Assembly: GCA_963829725.1 (NCBI GenBank) | Contig: CAWHJW010000009.1 | Coordinates: forward strand, 62,001-126,000 | Length of the DNA stretch: 64,000 nucleotides | Source: RYN-230 sp963829725 | GTDB lineage: Bacteria; Actinomycetota; Actinomycetes; Streptosporangiales; Streptosporangiaceae | Direction of reading: 5' to 3' | Part shown: in pieces, positions 18,367 through 27,097 of the stretch | Layout of the letters: each line of letters opens with the position of its first letter | How positions within the stretch are numbered: the first letter of the stretch is position 1 | Notes under the pieces: model-generated | What the model was told of the DNA's origin: nothing | The model's database searches: none | The model's input: only the letters and a program-made list of their open reading frames with translations | Program-made: the position numbers and the translations under genes

Positions 18367-19761
18367 ATGGGAACAGTTCGAGAGCGTGGAAGGATCCGGC
18401 TTGCGGCGTGGATCCTTATCCCTCTGGCCGGGATGTTGAGCGTCAGCAGCTTGGCTGCGGCCGCCGGGGCCGGCACTGGCCCCCATGTAGCTGCCAGCAC
18501 GCTGGCAAACGTGCTGTCCGTTGCCAGCACTAACTACGCCGACAGTGTCAGCGGCAGCGACTGCGCCCTTCTTTCTACCGGCAAGTTGGATTGCTGGGGG
18601 GCCAACGGCTCTGGTCAGCTTGGCAACGGGACCACAACGCGCTCCTCCGTGCCAGTCGCGGTTACTGGTATAAGCGATGCCAAGGCAGTCGCCAGCGATA
18701 CCTACGGCAACAGCTTCTGCGCCGTGCTCACGACTGGCCATATGGAGTGCTGGGGGGCCAACGGCGACGGTCAGCTCGGCAACGGGACCACCACAACTTC
18801 CGATGTGCCGGTGTCGGTCAAGAACATCACCACGGCCACCGCAGTCATCGGAGGAGGCGGAGGATTTGACGGCTTCTGCGCCCTGCTGTTGACCAAGCAC
18901 ATCGACTGCTGGGGGTACGGCTTCTCCGGCGAGCTTGGCAACGGGACCACCACGAACTCCGATGTGCCGGTAGCCGTGCATACCATCACGAACGCCGCCG
19001 CGCTAATCAGCGGCTTCGAAGGCTTCTGCGCCCTGCTATCGACCAGCCACGTTGACTGCTGGGGGGACAACACTTTCGGCGAGCTTGGCCGCGCAACCCC
19101 CAAGGCGAACTACTCCGATGTGCCGGGCGCAGTCACCGGTATCACCGATGCCAAGGCGGTCGCCAGCGGTGACCTCGGGAGCTACTGCGCCGTGCTCTCG
19201 ACGGGCCAGGTGAAGTGCTGGGGGGAGGGCGGCGACGGTCAACTCGGCAACGGAACCACGGCCAACTCCGATGTGCCGGTAGCGGCAATTAGTATCACCG
19301 ATGCCAAGGCGGTCGGCAGCGATGGCGACGGCGGCAGCTTCTGCGCCGTGCTCACGACTGGCCACATGAGCTGCTGGGGGTTCAACGATTACGGTCAGCT
19401 CGGCAACGGGACCACAACGGGCTCCTCCGTGCCGGTGCCGGCCAGCAACATCACCAAGGCCGCGGCAGTCGTCGGGGGAACCGAGCATGGCTTCTGCGCC
19501 CTGCTGACGACCAGCCACGTTGACTGCTGGGGGTTCGGCTTCTACGGTCAGCTGGGCAACGGGACCGGGACGAGCTCCGAGGTGCCGGTCGCCGTGCATA
19601 GCATCACGAACGCCGCCACAATGATCAGCGGCTTCGAAGGCTTCTGCGCCCTGCTATCGACCAGCCACGTCGACTGCTGGGGGTACGGCTTCTACGGTCA
19701 GCTTGGCGACGGGACCACCAGGAGTTCCGAGGTGCCGGTAGCAGTCCTCGCTGGCAGCTGA
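18367..19761 (+). CDS. Secreted RCC1-repeat (regulator of chromosome condensation-like) protein
   Basis: 464 aa from ATG 18367 (GTG 18364 equally possible), with GGGGGG just upstream. The N-terminus RIRLAAWILIPLAGMLSV and following Ala-rich stretch form a signal peptide. The mature part is eight roughly 50-residue repeats, each with a C-[AV]-L-x-[ST]-x-x-x-x-x-C-W-G block and then a [QE]LG(N/D)G(T/S) turn, for example CWGANGSGQLGNGTT. This is an RCC1/alpha-tubulin-suppressor beta-propeller. Every blade carries two cysteines ten residues apart, suggesting disulfide-stabilised blades outside the cell. Base composition is lower in GC than its neighbours and codon use more relaxed, consistent with transfer. 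Function unknown; such propellers usually bind proteins or ligands. Confidence 0.85.
   Translation: MGTVRERGRIRLAAWILIPLAGMLSVSSLAAAAGAGTGPHVAASTLANVLSVASTNYADSVSGSDCALLSTGKLDCWGANGSGQLGNGTTTRSSVPVAVTGISDAKAVASDTYGNSFCAVLTTGHMECWGANGDGQLGNGTTTTSDVPVSVKNITTATAVIGGGGGFDGFCALLLTKHIDCWGYGFSGELGNGTTTNSDVPVAVHTITNAAALISGFEGFCALLSTSHVDCWGDNTFGELGRATPKANYSDVPGAVTGITDAKAVASGDLGSYCAVLSTGQVKCWGEGGDGQLGNGTTANSDVPVAAISITDAKAVGSDGDGGSFCAVLTTGHMSCWGFNDYGQLGNGTTTGSSVPVPASNITKAAAVVGGTEHGFCALLTTSHVDCWGFGFYGQLGNGTGTSSEVPVAVHSITNAATMISGFEGFCALLSTSHVDCWGYGFYGQLGDGTTRSSEVPVAVLAGS
18973..19683 (+). repeat. Near-identical internal duplication within the RCC1 gene
   Basis: The stretch 18973-19065 recurs at 19591-19683 with only a few differences (both contain ATCAGCGGCTTCGAAGGCTT followed by the same CTGCTATCGACCAGCCACGT block). 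Other repeats of the gene have drifted more. This implies recent duplication or gene conversion between blades. Confidence 0.75.
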
Positions 19762-19790
19762 TCGAAGCAGCCAGAAGTCCCGTACCTGCG

Positions 19791-19990
19791 TGTAAAGGAT
19801 CAACTGAGGCCGATCCGCCCAGCATCAAGCGGAGCCGATCTGTAAAGGATCAAGCAGAACAGCACAATGGACCGGCGTCCTATCGGCGTCCTTTGCCTTG
19901 GACCCTTCCTGCGTTACCAGTGCTGATCGGCCGGACTGTGCCTAGGTTCAGGTGATCCTTGACGGCTTGGCTTCAGGTGATGCTTGACGG
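19791..19990. mobile_element. IS-end cluster (IS21-like terminal repeats), internally deleted
   Basis: GTAAAGGATCAACTGAG at 19792-19808 is matched at 14 of 17 positions by the reverse complement of 19948-19964 (GTCAAGGATCACCTGAA). Each arm has a second copy: TGTAAAGGATCAA again at 19841, and TTCAGGTGATGCTTGACGG at 19972 repeating TTCAGGTGATCCTTGACGG at 19947. Paired, multiple terminal repeats facing each other are characteristic of IS21-family ends. Only about 140 bases separate them and no transposase is encoded, so this looks like a MITE-like deletion derivative. The family name is inference. Confidence 0.5.
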
Positions 19991-20450
19991 TTTCTAGGGT
20001 CCGGCTGTTGCAGGGTCTGCTGGGTTTGCCCGGATGGGTGCGCCAGTCAAGGCCGGTGCCGCGGCGGGATCAACGTGGAGCGCCCGCAGCGGGAGGACGG
20101 ACGAGGCTGGGGCCCGCAAGGCCTGGCGTGCTCAAGCTCCGCTACCGGGGGTGGCCAGGAACCACGCCTGGCTCAAGCGGCGCACCGCCGCGCTGAACCT
20201 GCGTAACCTGCCCGGCAAAGGCCTGACCCGCCGTGACGGCGCCTGGGTGCTGGCCACCTGACCAGAGGTCAGGCCAGCCCGGGCCGGCAGGCCAGCTGCC
20301 GGCCCCGCGCCGCCCGGCAGGGCACCTGCCCGGTCCGGCACGCAGCCGACCCGGCCGCAGGGGCCGGGACGGCCAGAACACGGCGCGATGACCCGCTATA
20401 GACGGCAGCCAGAACCGGTCCAATTCAGCAGGCTCCTAGCCTAGGTCCAC
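19991..20450. other. Decayed accessory DNA without an intact gene
   Basis: No credible complete gene. A frame ending at 20261 reads RNHAWLKRRTAALNLRNLPG with a plausible C-terminal coding feel, perhaps a transposase tail, but I cannot name it. The rest is GC-rich debris between the IS-end cluster and the acyl-CoA dehydrogenase relic. Confidence 0.4.
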
Positions 20451-20451
20451 A

Positions 20452-20532
20452 ATCTTCACCATCTTCGAGGGCACCTCGCAGATCCAGCGGATGATCATCG
20501 GCCGCGCGGTCACCGGCCTCGACGTCCGGTAG
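20452..20532 (+). pseudogene. C-terminal relic of a second acyl-CoA dehydrogenase
   Basis: 26 codons plus stop reading IFTIFEGTSQIQRMIIGRAV then TGLDVR. They differ from the last 26 residues of the intact dehydrogenase (17276-17356) at one residue (E to Q), but at about nine further, almost all synonymous, positions. That pattern means the source gene evolved under selection before being truncated, rather than being a recent copy. Everything upstream of the Ile codon is unrelated. Confidence 0.75.
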
Positions 20533-20670
20533 GCGTGACCACCCGGCCAGGCCCTGGCCCACGGGCTGGCCAGTCCGCGAAGGCGGCGGATGCCTCCTGG
20601 GCAGGTTGTGCCCGCATCGATCATGCGATGGTCGTGGCGGGCGGGCCCGGGCCGGGGAGGCGGCCAGATC

Positions 20671-22122
20671 ATGGTGCCCATACCCTGGGTAGGGATGACC
20701 AGCCTGATCGAGCACATACTCAGCCTCAGCGGATGGCTGGCCCTGCTTATCGTCTTCGCCGTCCCGGCCCTGGAATCATCGGTGTTCCTGGGCTTCTTCT
20801 TCCCCGGGGAAACCGCGCTGATCCTGGGCGGGGTGCTGGCCTCCTACGGCCGGGTGGCCTTGTGGCAGGTGCTGGTGGCCGGCATCGCCGGCGCCGTGGT
20901 GGGTGATTCCGTGGGCTACCTGGTCGGCCGGGAGTACGGGCGGCGACTGCTCGAGTCGAGGCCGCTGGGCCGGTTCATCAAGCCGGGGCGGATCGACCGC
21001 GGGCAGGAGTACCTCAACCAGCGTGGCGGCAAGGCTGTCTTCCTCGGCCGGTTCACCGCCGCACTCCGGGTGCTGGTGCCGGGCCTGGCCGGGATGGCCC
21101 GGATGCCGTACCGGGTGTTCCTGCCGTGGAACTTCGCGGGCGGGGCTACCTGGGGCGCCCTGATGGTGCTGCTCGGCTACCTGGCCGGGGCCAGCTGGAA
21201 GCGGGTCGCCGGCTACGCCACCCAGGTCGGCATCGCCCTGTTCGTGGTCGTCGTGGCGGCCCTGATCACCGGGCACCTGATCCGGTCGGCGCGCGACCCG
21301 GACAGCTGGGCGGGCCGCCAGGCCAGGCGGCTGGCCGCCAGCCCGCCGGCCCGGTGGCTGCAACGCCGGTTCCCCCGCCAGCTCCGCTGGCTCGGCGCGC
21401 GGTTCCAGCCGGGCGTGCCGACGGGCTTCGCGATGACCGTGGCGGTGCTCACCCTGGTGGCGTGTGCCTGGTCACTGGGCTCGCTCACGAACAGCGTGCT
21501 GACGCACGACCACAGCGCGCGGCTGGACCCTGGGGTGCTCAGCTTCGTCACCGGGCACCGCACCGCCTGGCTGACCAGCCTGGCCCGCACGCTCACCTGG
21601 CTGGGATCCGGCTACGTGCTGTGGCCGGTGGTGATCGTGGCCGGGGCAGCCCTGTGGTGGTGGCGCCGCGAGTGGCTGGCGGCGGCGCTGCCAGCCGCCG
21701 CGCTGGCCGGGGCGGCGGCCTGGTCGGAGCTGGCCAAGGCCCAGGTCGCGCGGCGCCGCCCGCCCGCGGGGGACTGGCTGGCCGGGATCGATGGGTGGTC
21801 CTACCCGTCGCAGCATGCCGCCCAGGCGCTGGCCGCCTGGGGGATGCTGGCCGTCATGCTGATGGCGGGCCGCTCGCTGCGGGCCCGGACCCTGCTGATG
21901 ACCGCCGCCACCCTGATCGCGGCGGTGGTCGGGCTGACCCGGCTCTACCTTGGCGTGCACTGGCTGACGGATGTCCTGGCCGGCTGGGCCCTGGGCGGCG
22001 CCTGGGGCTGCCTGCTGATCATCGGTTACCTGATCGCGCAGCGGGCCGCGCCGGAGCGGGTGGCCGCGGCCCCCGCCGCGCGGCACGCGCCCCCGGCCCG
22101 GCCCCGGATCCCCGGCGGCTGA
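20671..22122 (+). CDS. DedA family protein fused to a PAP2 phosphatase domain
   Basis: 483 aa from ATG 20671, with GGGGAGG 10 bases upstream; ATG 20695 (MTSLIEHI) is the alternative. Residues about 10-215 form a DedA/SNARE-associated domain (ESSVFLGFFFPGETALILGG, FLGRFTAALRVLVPGLAGMA, WNFAGGATWG), a family of membrane lipid transporters or flippases. Residues about 255-465 form a membrane PAP2 phosphatase with all three catalytic motifs: KAQVARRRP, YPSQHAAQA (PSGH variant with Gln for Gly) and LTRLYLGVHWLTDVLAGW. The fusion suggests transport and dephosphorylation of a lipid such as undecaprenyl diphosphate or phosphatidate by one protein. Confidence 0.88.
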   Translation: MVPIPWVGMTSLIEHILSLSGWLALLIVFAVPALESSVFLGFFFPGETALILGGVLASYGRVALWQVLVAGIAGAVVGDSVGYLVGREYGRRLLESRPLGRFIKPGRIDRGQEYLNQRGGKAVFLGRFTAALRVLVPGLAGMARMPYRVFLPWNFAGGATWGALMVLLGYLAGASWKRVAGYATQVGIALFVVVVAALITGHLIRSARDPDSWAGRQARRLAASPPARWLQRRFPRQLRWLGARFQPGVPTGFAMTVAVLTLVACAWSLGSLTNSVLTHDHSARLDPGVLSFVTGHRTAWLTSLARTLTWLGSGYVLWPVVIVAGAALWWWRREWLAAALPAAALAGAAAWSELAKAQVARRRPPAGDWLAGIDGWSYPSQHAAQALAAWGMLAVMLMAGRSLRARTLLMTAATLIAAVVGLTRLYLGVHWLTDVLAGWALGGAWGCLLIIGYLIAQRAAPERVAAAPAARHAPPARPRIPGG

Positions 22123-22143
22123 ACCCGGCCGCCGCCGGCCCCA

Positions 22144-22203
22144 GCCCACCGGGCCCGCCCACCGGGCCCGCCCACCGGGCCCGCCCACCGGGCCCGCCCA
22201 CCG
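22144..22203 (+). repeat. 13-bp tandem repeat
   Basis: GCCCACCGGGCCC is repeated about 4.6 times without a mismatch, starting 22 bases after the DedA-PAP2 stop codon. Each unit contains a GGGCCC palindrome, so the array can form alternative hairpins and may slip during replication. Confidence 0.85.
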
Positions 22204-22668
22204 GATCGACCCGGCGGTGCGGCCGCCCACGACACACCGCTCGATCTTGGGCCAGGCAGGCCTGACCCATAAATAGCGTCTCCTATTAGTTTCCAGCCTG
22301 CGCCGCTGCGGACCGGATGCGGCCTCCTGGCGCCACCCCGCGTTCAGGCCTACGGCGCGTTATAGAAACGTCATCACTTCGCCGGCCGTCTCGGGCCGGG
22401 CCCGGGCGGGGTCACGGGACCGCCCCCTGGCCAGGAAAGTCCGCCTTCCGGGTGGTGTGCGTGCCCGGCTCTGTCCCGCTGCGGGCAGATGTGCCCGGCT
22501 CGCCAGGATCTGCCGCGCTACCGCCGAGGCTGCGGGGGTTGTGGTATTGCGGCGCGCCAAGCCATTACTGAGCCATTTATCCCAGAATGGGGGCAAATGG
22601 TGTCCGATAACATCTCCGGCGGTCAGCCCAGGGGCGGGGGTTGCGCGTGCTGAGGGGGCGCACCAGCG
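22204..22668. other. Long intergenic region before the GT-C gene
   Basis: No gene recognised. Around 22262-22295 there is an AT-richer patch (ATAAATAGCGTCTCCTATTAG) that could hold a promoter. At 22573-22600 an imperfect inverted repeat CCATTTATCCC / GGGGGCAAATGG stands out about 70 bases before the next start codon and is a possible operator. Confidence 0.35.
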
Positions 22669-24313
22669 GTGAGCGGAACCATAACCAGGAGGGAACCGGG
22701 CCAGGCGCCCAGGCGGCCGCGCGATGGGGTCGCAGCGGTCCCGGTGCCCGGGCTGGCCTCCTGGATGACCCCCGCCAACGTGGCCATTGCCGTCTGCGCG
22801 GCGCTCGCGCTGGGCCTGCGGCTGCTGCTGCTCAGCCGCCCCGGGTACCTGATGGGCGTCACCGAGTACGACGACGGCCCATACTTCGGCAGCGCGGTCG
22901 ACCTGCTGCACGGCGTGCTGCCCTACCGCGACTACATCTTCGTGCAGCCGCCCGGGATCACCCTGCTCATGCTGCCCGCCGCGGCGCTGTCCAAGGTGAC
23001 CGGCACGGCCACCGCGATGGCGGCCGGCGCTGCTCACCGCCGTGGCCAGCGTCGCCGCCGTGGCCGGCGCCGGGCTGCTGGCGCGGCACCGGGGCCTGAT
23101 CGCCGTGATCGTGAGCTGCGGGCTGATGGCGGTCTACCCGGACAGCGCGCTCACCTCGCGCACCGTGCTGGTGGAGCCGTGGCTGACTGTATTCTGCCTG
23201 GCCGGGGCGCTGGCCGTGGCCGACGGTGACCGCCTTACCGCCCGCCGGCGGCGGCTGCTGGCGGGCGGGGCGGCCTTCGGCTTCGCCGGCGCGGTGGAGG
23301 TCTGGGCCATCTTCCCGGTGCTGGTCCTGTTCCTCCTGCTGCTCCCCGGGATCAGGCGGGCCGGCGTCTTCGCCGCCGGGGTCGCGGCCGGCTTCTGCCT
23401 GCCGGTGCTCCCGTTCGCCCTGCTGGACCCCCGGCGGTTCTACCAGAGCCTGTACGTGGCGCAGGTCGCCCCGCGGGCGGGCTCGGACCGGGTGCCGGTC
23501 GGCGCCCGGCTGAGCCACATGCTCGGCCTGGTCAACCTCCCGCTGCCCGCGCACCCTAAGGCGCTGCTGGTGACCGCGGCCTGCCTCCTGGTGGCCGTGG
23601 TGGCCGCCCTGGTGGCGGCCGGGTGGCTGATCAGCCGCCAGCCGCCGCCGGCCCTGGACCGTTTCGCGGTGCTGACCGCCGCCCTGGTCAGCGCCGCCTT
23701 CCTGTGGCCGGACCAGTTCCACTACCACTTCACGGCCTTCCTGGCGCCGTTCGGCGCCCTGGCCATCGCGCTGCCGGCCGCGCGGCTGGCCGAGGCGGCA
23801 GGCCAGGAAGGATGGCGGCTGCCCGGGCTGGGCGTGGCCGGCCCGCTGCGGCTGAGAATCCCGGCGGCCGCGCTGGCCAGCGTGGCGGTCGCCGTGTTCG
23901 CCATGGACCAGGCCGGCTTCGAGTCCCGCCTGACGCTGCCGTACGGCACGGTGCCCGCGCGGGTGGACCGGATCATCCCGCGCGGCGCGTGCGTCGCCAC
24001 CGACCAGGCCTCCTACCTGCTGATGGCCAACCGGTTCAGCCCCGGCCTGCCCAGCTGCCCGCACATGCTGGACGGCCTCGGCAGTGACCTGGCGTTCTCG
24101 GACGGGCTCAAGCCGGGCACCGGGGCGGCGCTGGTGCCGGCCGTGCGCGTGCTGTGGCGGGACGAGTTCGGCCGCTCCCAGTTCGTCTGGCTGTCCTACA
24201 ACGCCGACCGCCGCGTCGCGTGGACCCCGCAGCTGCGGGCCTACCTGCAGGCTCACTTCGTGCCGGTGTTCCGGCACGGCTGGCACGACACCCTGTACCA
24301 GCGCCGGAGCTGA
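22669..24313 (+). pseudogene. GT-C type integral membrane glycosyltransferase, frameshifted
   Basis: The N-terminal frame (GTG 22669) gives a membrane helix and then the GT-C loop GVTEYDDGPYFGSAVDLLHG, continuing PYRDYIFVQPPG. The acidic EYDD residues correspond to the catalytic site of polyprenyl-phosphate-sugar transferases. At 23024-23032 (CGGCCGGCGCTG) the frame shifts, and about 420 further residues of helices and a soluble C-terminal domain follow in the new frame, including VDRIIPRGACVATDQASYLL. About 548 aa in all. Because both parts are undamaged apart from this one point, a sequencing indel is likely. The donor is probably polyprenyl-phospho-mannose or a similar sugar lipid. Confidence 0.75.
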
Positions 24314-24333
24314 CGTGCTGAAGCGCTTATTCG

Positions 24334-24379
24334 CCGGCGAATGCCGGGGGGCTCCGGGGGCCCCCCGGGCTAGCAGAGC
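24334..24379 (-). repeat. Interspersed 47-bp hairpin repeat, copy 2
   Basis: Reverse-orientation copy: on the minus strand it reads CTCTGCTAGCCCGGGGGG, then a CCCCCGG arm, and ends CGGCATTCGCCGG. It lies between convergent genes, and its first bases overlap the last codons and stop (CTC TGC TAG) of pobA, so the repeat supplies the end of that reading frame. Confidence 0.7.
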
Positions 24380-25531
24380 CCGGTGTAGTTCTCGGCCAGC
24401 GAGGCGGCCATGGCCCGGGAGCTGGTGACGTAGCGCAGCTGGGCCAGCTGGAGCTGGGCGTCCATCGGGTCGGCGCCCGGGACCGTGTGCAGCATGGACG
24501 TCATCCACCAGGAGAAGTGGGTGCGCCGCCAGACCCGGCCCAGGCACCGGCGCGAGTAGCTGTCAGCCAGGTCCGGGTCACCGCGCAGCAGCGCGTCCAG
24601 CGCGTCCGCCAGCAGGGCCACGTCGCCCAGGGCCAGGTTGAGCCCCTTCGCTCCCGTCGGCGGGACGATGTGCGCGGCGTCGCCGGCCAGGAACAGCCGC
24701 CCGAAGCGCATCGGCGCGCTGACGAAACTGCGCATCGGGGTGATGCCCTTGTCCAGGATGGGGCCTTCCTTGAGCTCCCAGCCCGGCAGCGCGAAGCGCC
24801 GCTGCAGCTCGGCCCAGATGCGCTCGTCCGGCCACGCGGCCATGTCCTCGTCCGGGTCAACCTGGAGGTAGAGCCGGCTGACCTGCAGGCTGCGCAGGCT
24901 GTGCAGCGCGAACCCGTCCGGGTGGTGCGCGTAGATCAGCTCGTCGGTGGACGGCGGGACGTCGGCCAGCACGCCGAGCCAGGCGTATGGGTAGTCGCGC
25001 TGCCACACGGTGAGCAGGCCGGCCGGGATGGCCGGGCGGCAGATCCCGTGGAAGCCGTCGCAGCCGGCGATCACGTCGCAGCGCACCTCATGCCGGGTGC
25101 CGTCCGCCGCGGTGTACGACAGCACCGGCTCGTCGGTGTCCAGGCCGGACACCTCGGTCCCGGTGACCTCGAACTCCAGCCGGGCGCCGGCCGCCTGCCG
25201 GGCGGCGATCAGGTCCTTCACCACCTCGGTCTGCGCGTAGACGGTCACCGTGGCCCCGGTCAGGTCGCGGAAGTCCAGGTAGTGCCGCTCCCCGGCGAAC
25301 TGCAGGTAGATGCCGCCGTGCTCCAGGCCCTCACGGTCCAGCCGGGTGCCCACCCCGGCCTCGCGGAGCAGTGCCGTGGCCCCGGCCTCCAGCACCCCGG
25401 CCCGCTGCCGTGCCTCGCAGTAGGCCCGGCTGCGGCTCTCCACCACGACCGAATCGATCCCGCGCCGTGCCAGCAGGTGGGACAGCAGCAGCCCGGCCGG
25501 GCCGCCCGACGATGCCTACCTGCGTCCGCAT
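24370..25531 (-). pseudogene. pobA: 4-hydroxybenzoate 3-monooxygenase, frameshifted near the N-terminus
   Basis: FAD-dependent aromatic hydroxylase converting 4-hydroxybenzoate to protocatechuate. The ATG at 25531 starts MRTQVGIVG; a two-base loss in the G/C run at about 25498-25509 breaks the dinucleotide-binding loop GGGPAGLL. The other frame then continues for 360 residues. Diagnostic segments are SRAYCEARQRAGVLE, the CDVIAGCDGFHG motif and LFLAGDAAHIVPPTGAKGLN, all typical of PobA. The length, about 387 residues after correction, matches the family. It sits 43 bases downstream of an aromatic aldehyde dehydrogenase in the same direction. A single indel in a G run makes sequencing error the simpler explanation. 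Confidence 0.85.
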
Positions 25532-25574
25532 GAACCTGCCAGTTTCCTGATCGCGCCGCCCCCCGGCACGGCGG

Positions 25575-27032
25575 CTAGAACGGGTACGGGGCGATCTCGC
25601 TGCGCATGGTGACCCACCGGGTCTCGGTGAAAGCCTCCAGATTCGCGGTGCCGCCGAAGCGGGCCCCGGTGCCGGAGGCGCCGATCCCGCCGAACGGGGT
25701 GTTGGGCGCGTCGTCCACCGTCTGGTCATTGATGTGCACGATGCCGGTCGGTATCTTCCGGGCAAGTTCCAGGCCACGGAGCGGGTCGCGGGTCAGGATG
25801 CCAAGGGAAAGCCCGTACTCGGTGTCCGCGGCCAGCTTGGCCGCCTCGTCGGCGTCGGAGAACCGGATCACCGGGGCCACCGGGCCGAACACCTCCTCGG
25901 CGTACGCGGGCATGTCCGGCGCCACCTCGGCCAGCACGGTGGGGGAGTAGAAGAGCCCCTGGTAGGTCCCGCCCGCGGCCAGCCGGGCGCCCGCGTCCAC
26001 GCTCGCGGTGACCAGGTGGTGGATCTTGTCCCGCTGCCGCTCGTCGATGACCGGGCCGAGCGCCACCTGGCCGCTGGCCGGGTCGCCCACCGGCAGGTGG
26101 CTGGCCTTCTCGGCCAGCGCGGCGACGTAGTCGTCGTAGACCGACGCGTGCACCAGGTGCCGGCCGGTGGTCATGCAGATCTGCCCCTGGTGCAGGAACG
26201 ACCCCCACGCGCCGGCCGAGGCGGCCGCGGCCGCATCCGCGTCATCCAGCACGATCAGCGCCGAGTTGCCGCCCAGTTCCAGGTGCACCCGCTTGAGGTG
26301 CCGCGCGGCCAGCGCGCCGACCCGGCGGCCGACCGCGGTGGACCCGGTGAACGAGATGATCCGCACCAGCGGGTCGCTGATCAGCGTCTCCCCGGCCTCC
26401 GGGCCGCCCGGTAGCACGTGCAGCACGCCCTCCGGCAGGCCGGCCTCCTCGAACACCCGGGCCAGCGCGATCCCGCCGCACACCGCGGTCCGCGGGTCGG
26501 GCTTCAGCACCACCGCATTGCCCAGCGCCAGCGCGGGCGCCACCGAGCGGATGGCCAGGATCTGCGGGAAGTTGAACGGGGAGATGACCCCGACCACCCC
26601 GGCCGGGACCCGCTCCGCCCAGCTCAGATGCGGCGACTCCGTGGGCAGCAGCTCACCGTAGGGGCGTGAGGGCAGCGTCGCGGCCTCATAGATCTCCTCG
26701 GTGGCCACGTGCGTCTCGAACTGCGCGGCGGGCCCGATCTTGCCGCCCTCCCGGACGCTCCACTCCTCGATCTCCGCGGCGTTCGCCTTCCAGATGTCCC
26801 CGGCCCGGCGCAGGATGGCGGACCGCTCGGTGTGCGGCAGCGCCGCCCAGGACGGCTGTGCGGCCGCCGCGGCCGCCGCGGCCGCGCTGATGTCGGCCGG
26901 CGAGCCGAGGCCGGCCCGGCCCAGTTCCTTCCCGGTGGCCGGCTCGGTGACCGGGGCCTCGCCGCCGGAGACCGCCTTCCACCCGCCGCTGAATGCCTTG
27001 CCGCGCCACATCGCCTCGTCGAGAAATGTCAC
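25575..27032 (-). CDS. Benzaldehyde/vanillin-type aldehyde dehydrogenase (NAD(P)+)
   Basis: 485 aa. Aldehyde dehydrogenase superfamily: substrate-entry segment SPFNFPQILAIRSVAPALAL, cofactor segment FTGSTAVGRRVG, the general-base Glu in HLELGGNSALIVLDDAD, and the nucleophilic Cys in HQGQICMTTGRHLV. This sequence type is benzaldehyde/salicylaldehyde/vanillin dehydrogenase, oxidising aromatic aldehydes to acids. Its operon partner pobA hydroxylates 4-hydroxybenzoate, so together they would take 4-hydroxybenzaldehyde to protocatechuate for ring cleavage. The ring-cleavage genes are not in the window. An inverted-repeat operator lies 66 bases before the start. Confidence 0.9.
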   Translation of the reverse strand: MTFLDEAMWRGKAFSGGWKAVSGGEAPVTEPATGKELGRAGLGSPADISAAAAAAAAAQPSWAALPHTERSAILRRAGDIWKANAAEIEEWSVREGGKIGPAAQFETHVATEEIYEAATLPSRPYGELLPTESPHLSWAERVPAGVVGVISPFNFPQILAIRSVAPALALGNAVVLKPDPRTAVCGGIALARVFEEAGLPEGVLHVLPGGPEAGETLISDPLVRIISFTGSTAVGRRVGALAARHLKRVHLELGGNSALIVLDDADAAAAASAGAWGSFLHQGQICMTTGRHLVHASVYDDYVAALAEKASHLPVGDPASGQVALGPVIDERQRDKIHHLVTASVDAGARLAAGGTYQGLFYSPTVLAEVAPDMPAYAEEVFGPVAPVIRFSDADEAAKLAADTEYGLSLGILTRDPLRGLELARKIPTGIVHINDQTVDDAPNTPFGGIGASGTGARFGGTANLEAFTETRWVTMRSEIAPYPF

Positions 27033-27097
27033 GGGATACTCCTTGATCGCTCATGGCGATCGCCGCGTTGAGGGACCGGATTCCGCACCTGGAGACC

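Noticed and set aside
22967..24547. Antisense open frame (526 codons) opposite the GT-C gene
   Set aside because: Same GC shadow effect; composition is Gln/His/Arg/Gly-rich with no recognisable domain or ribosome site.
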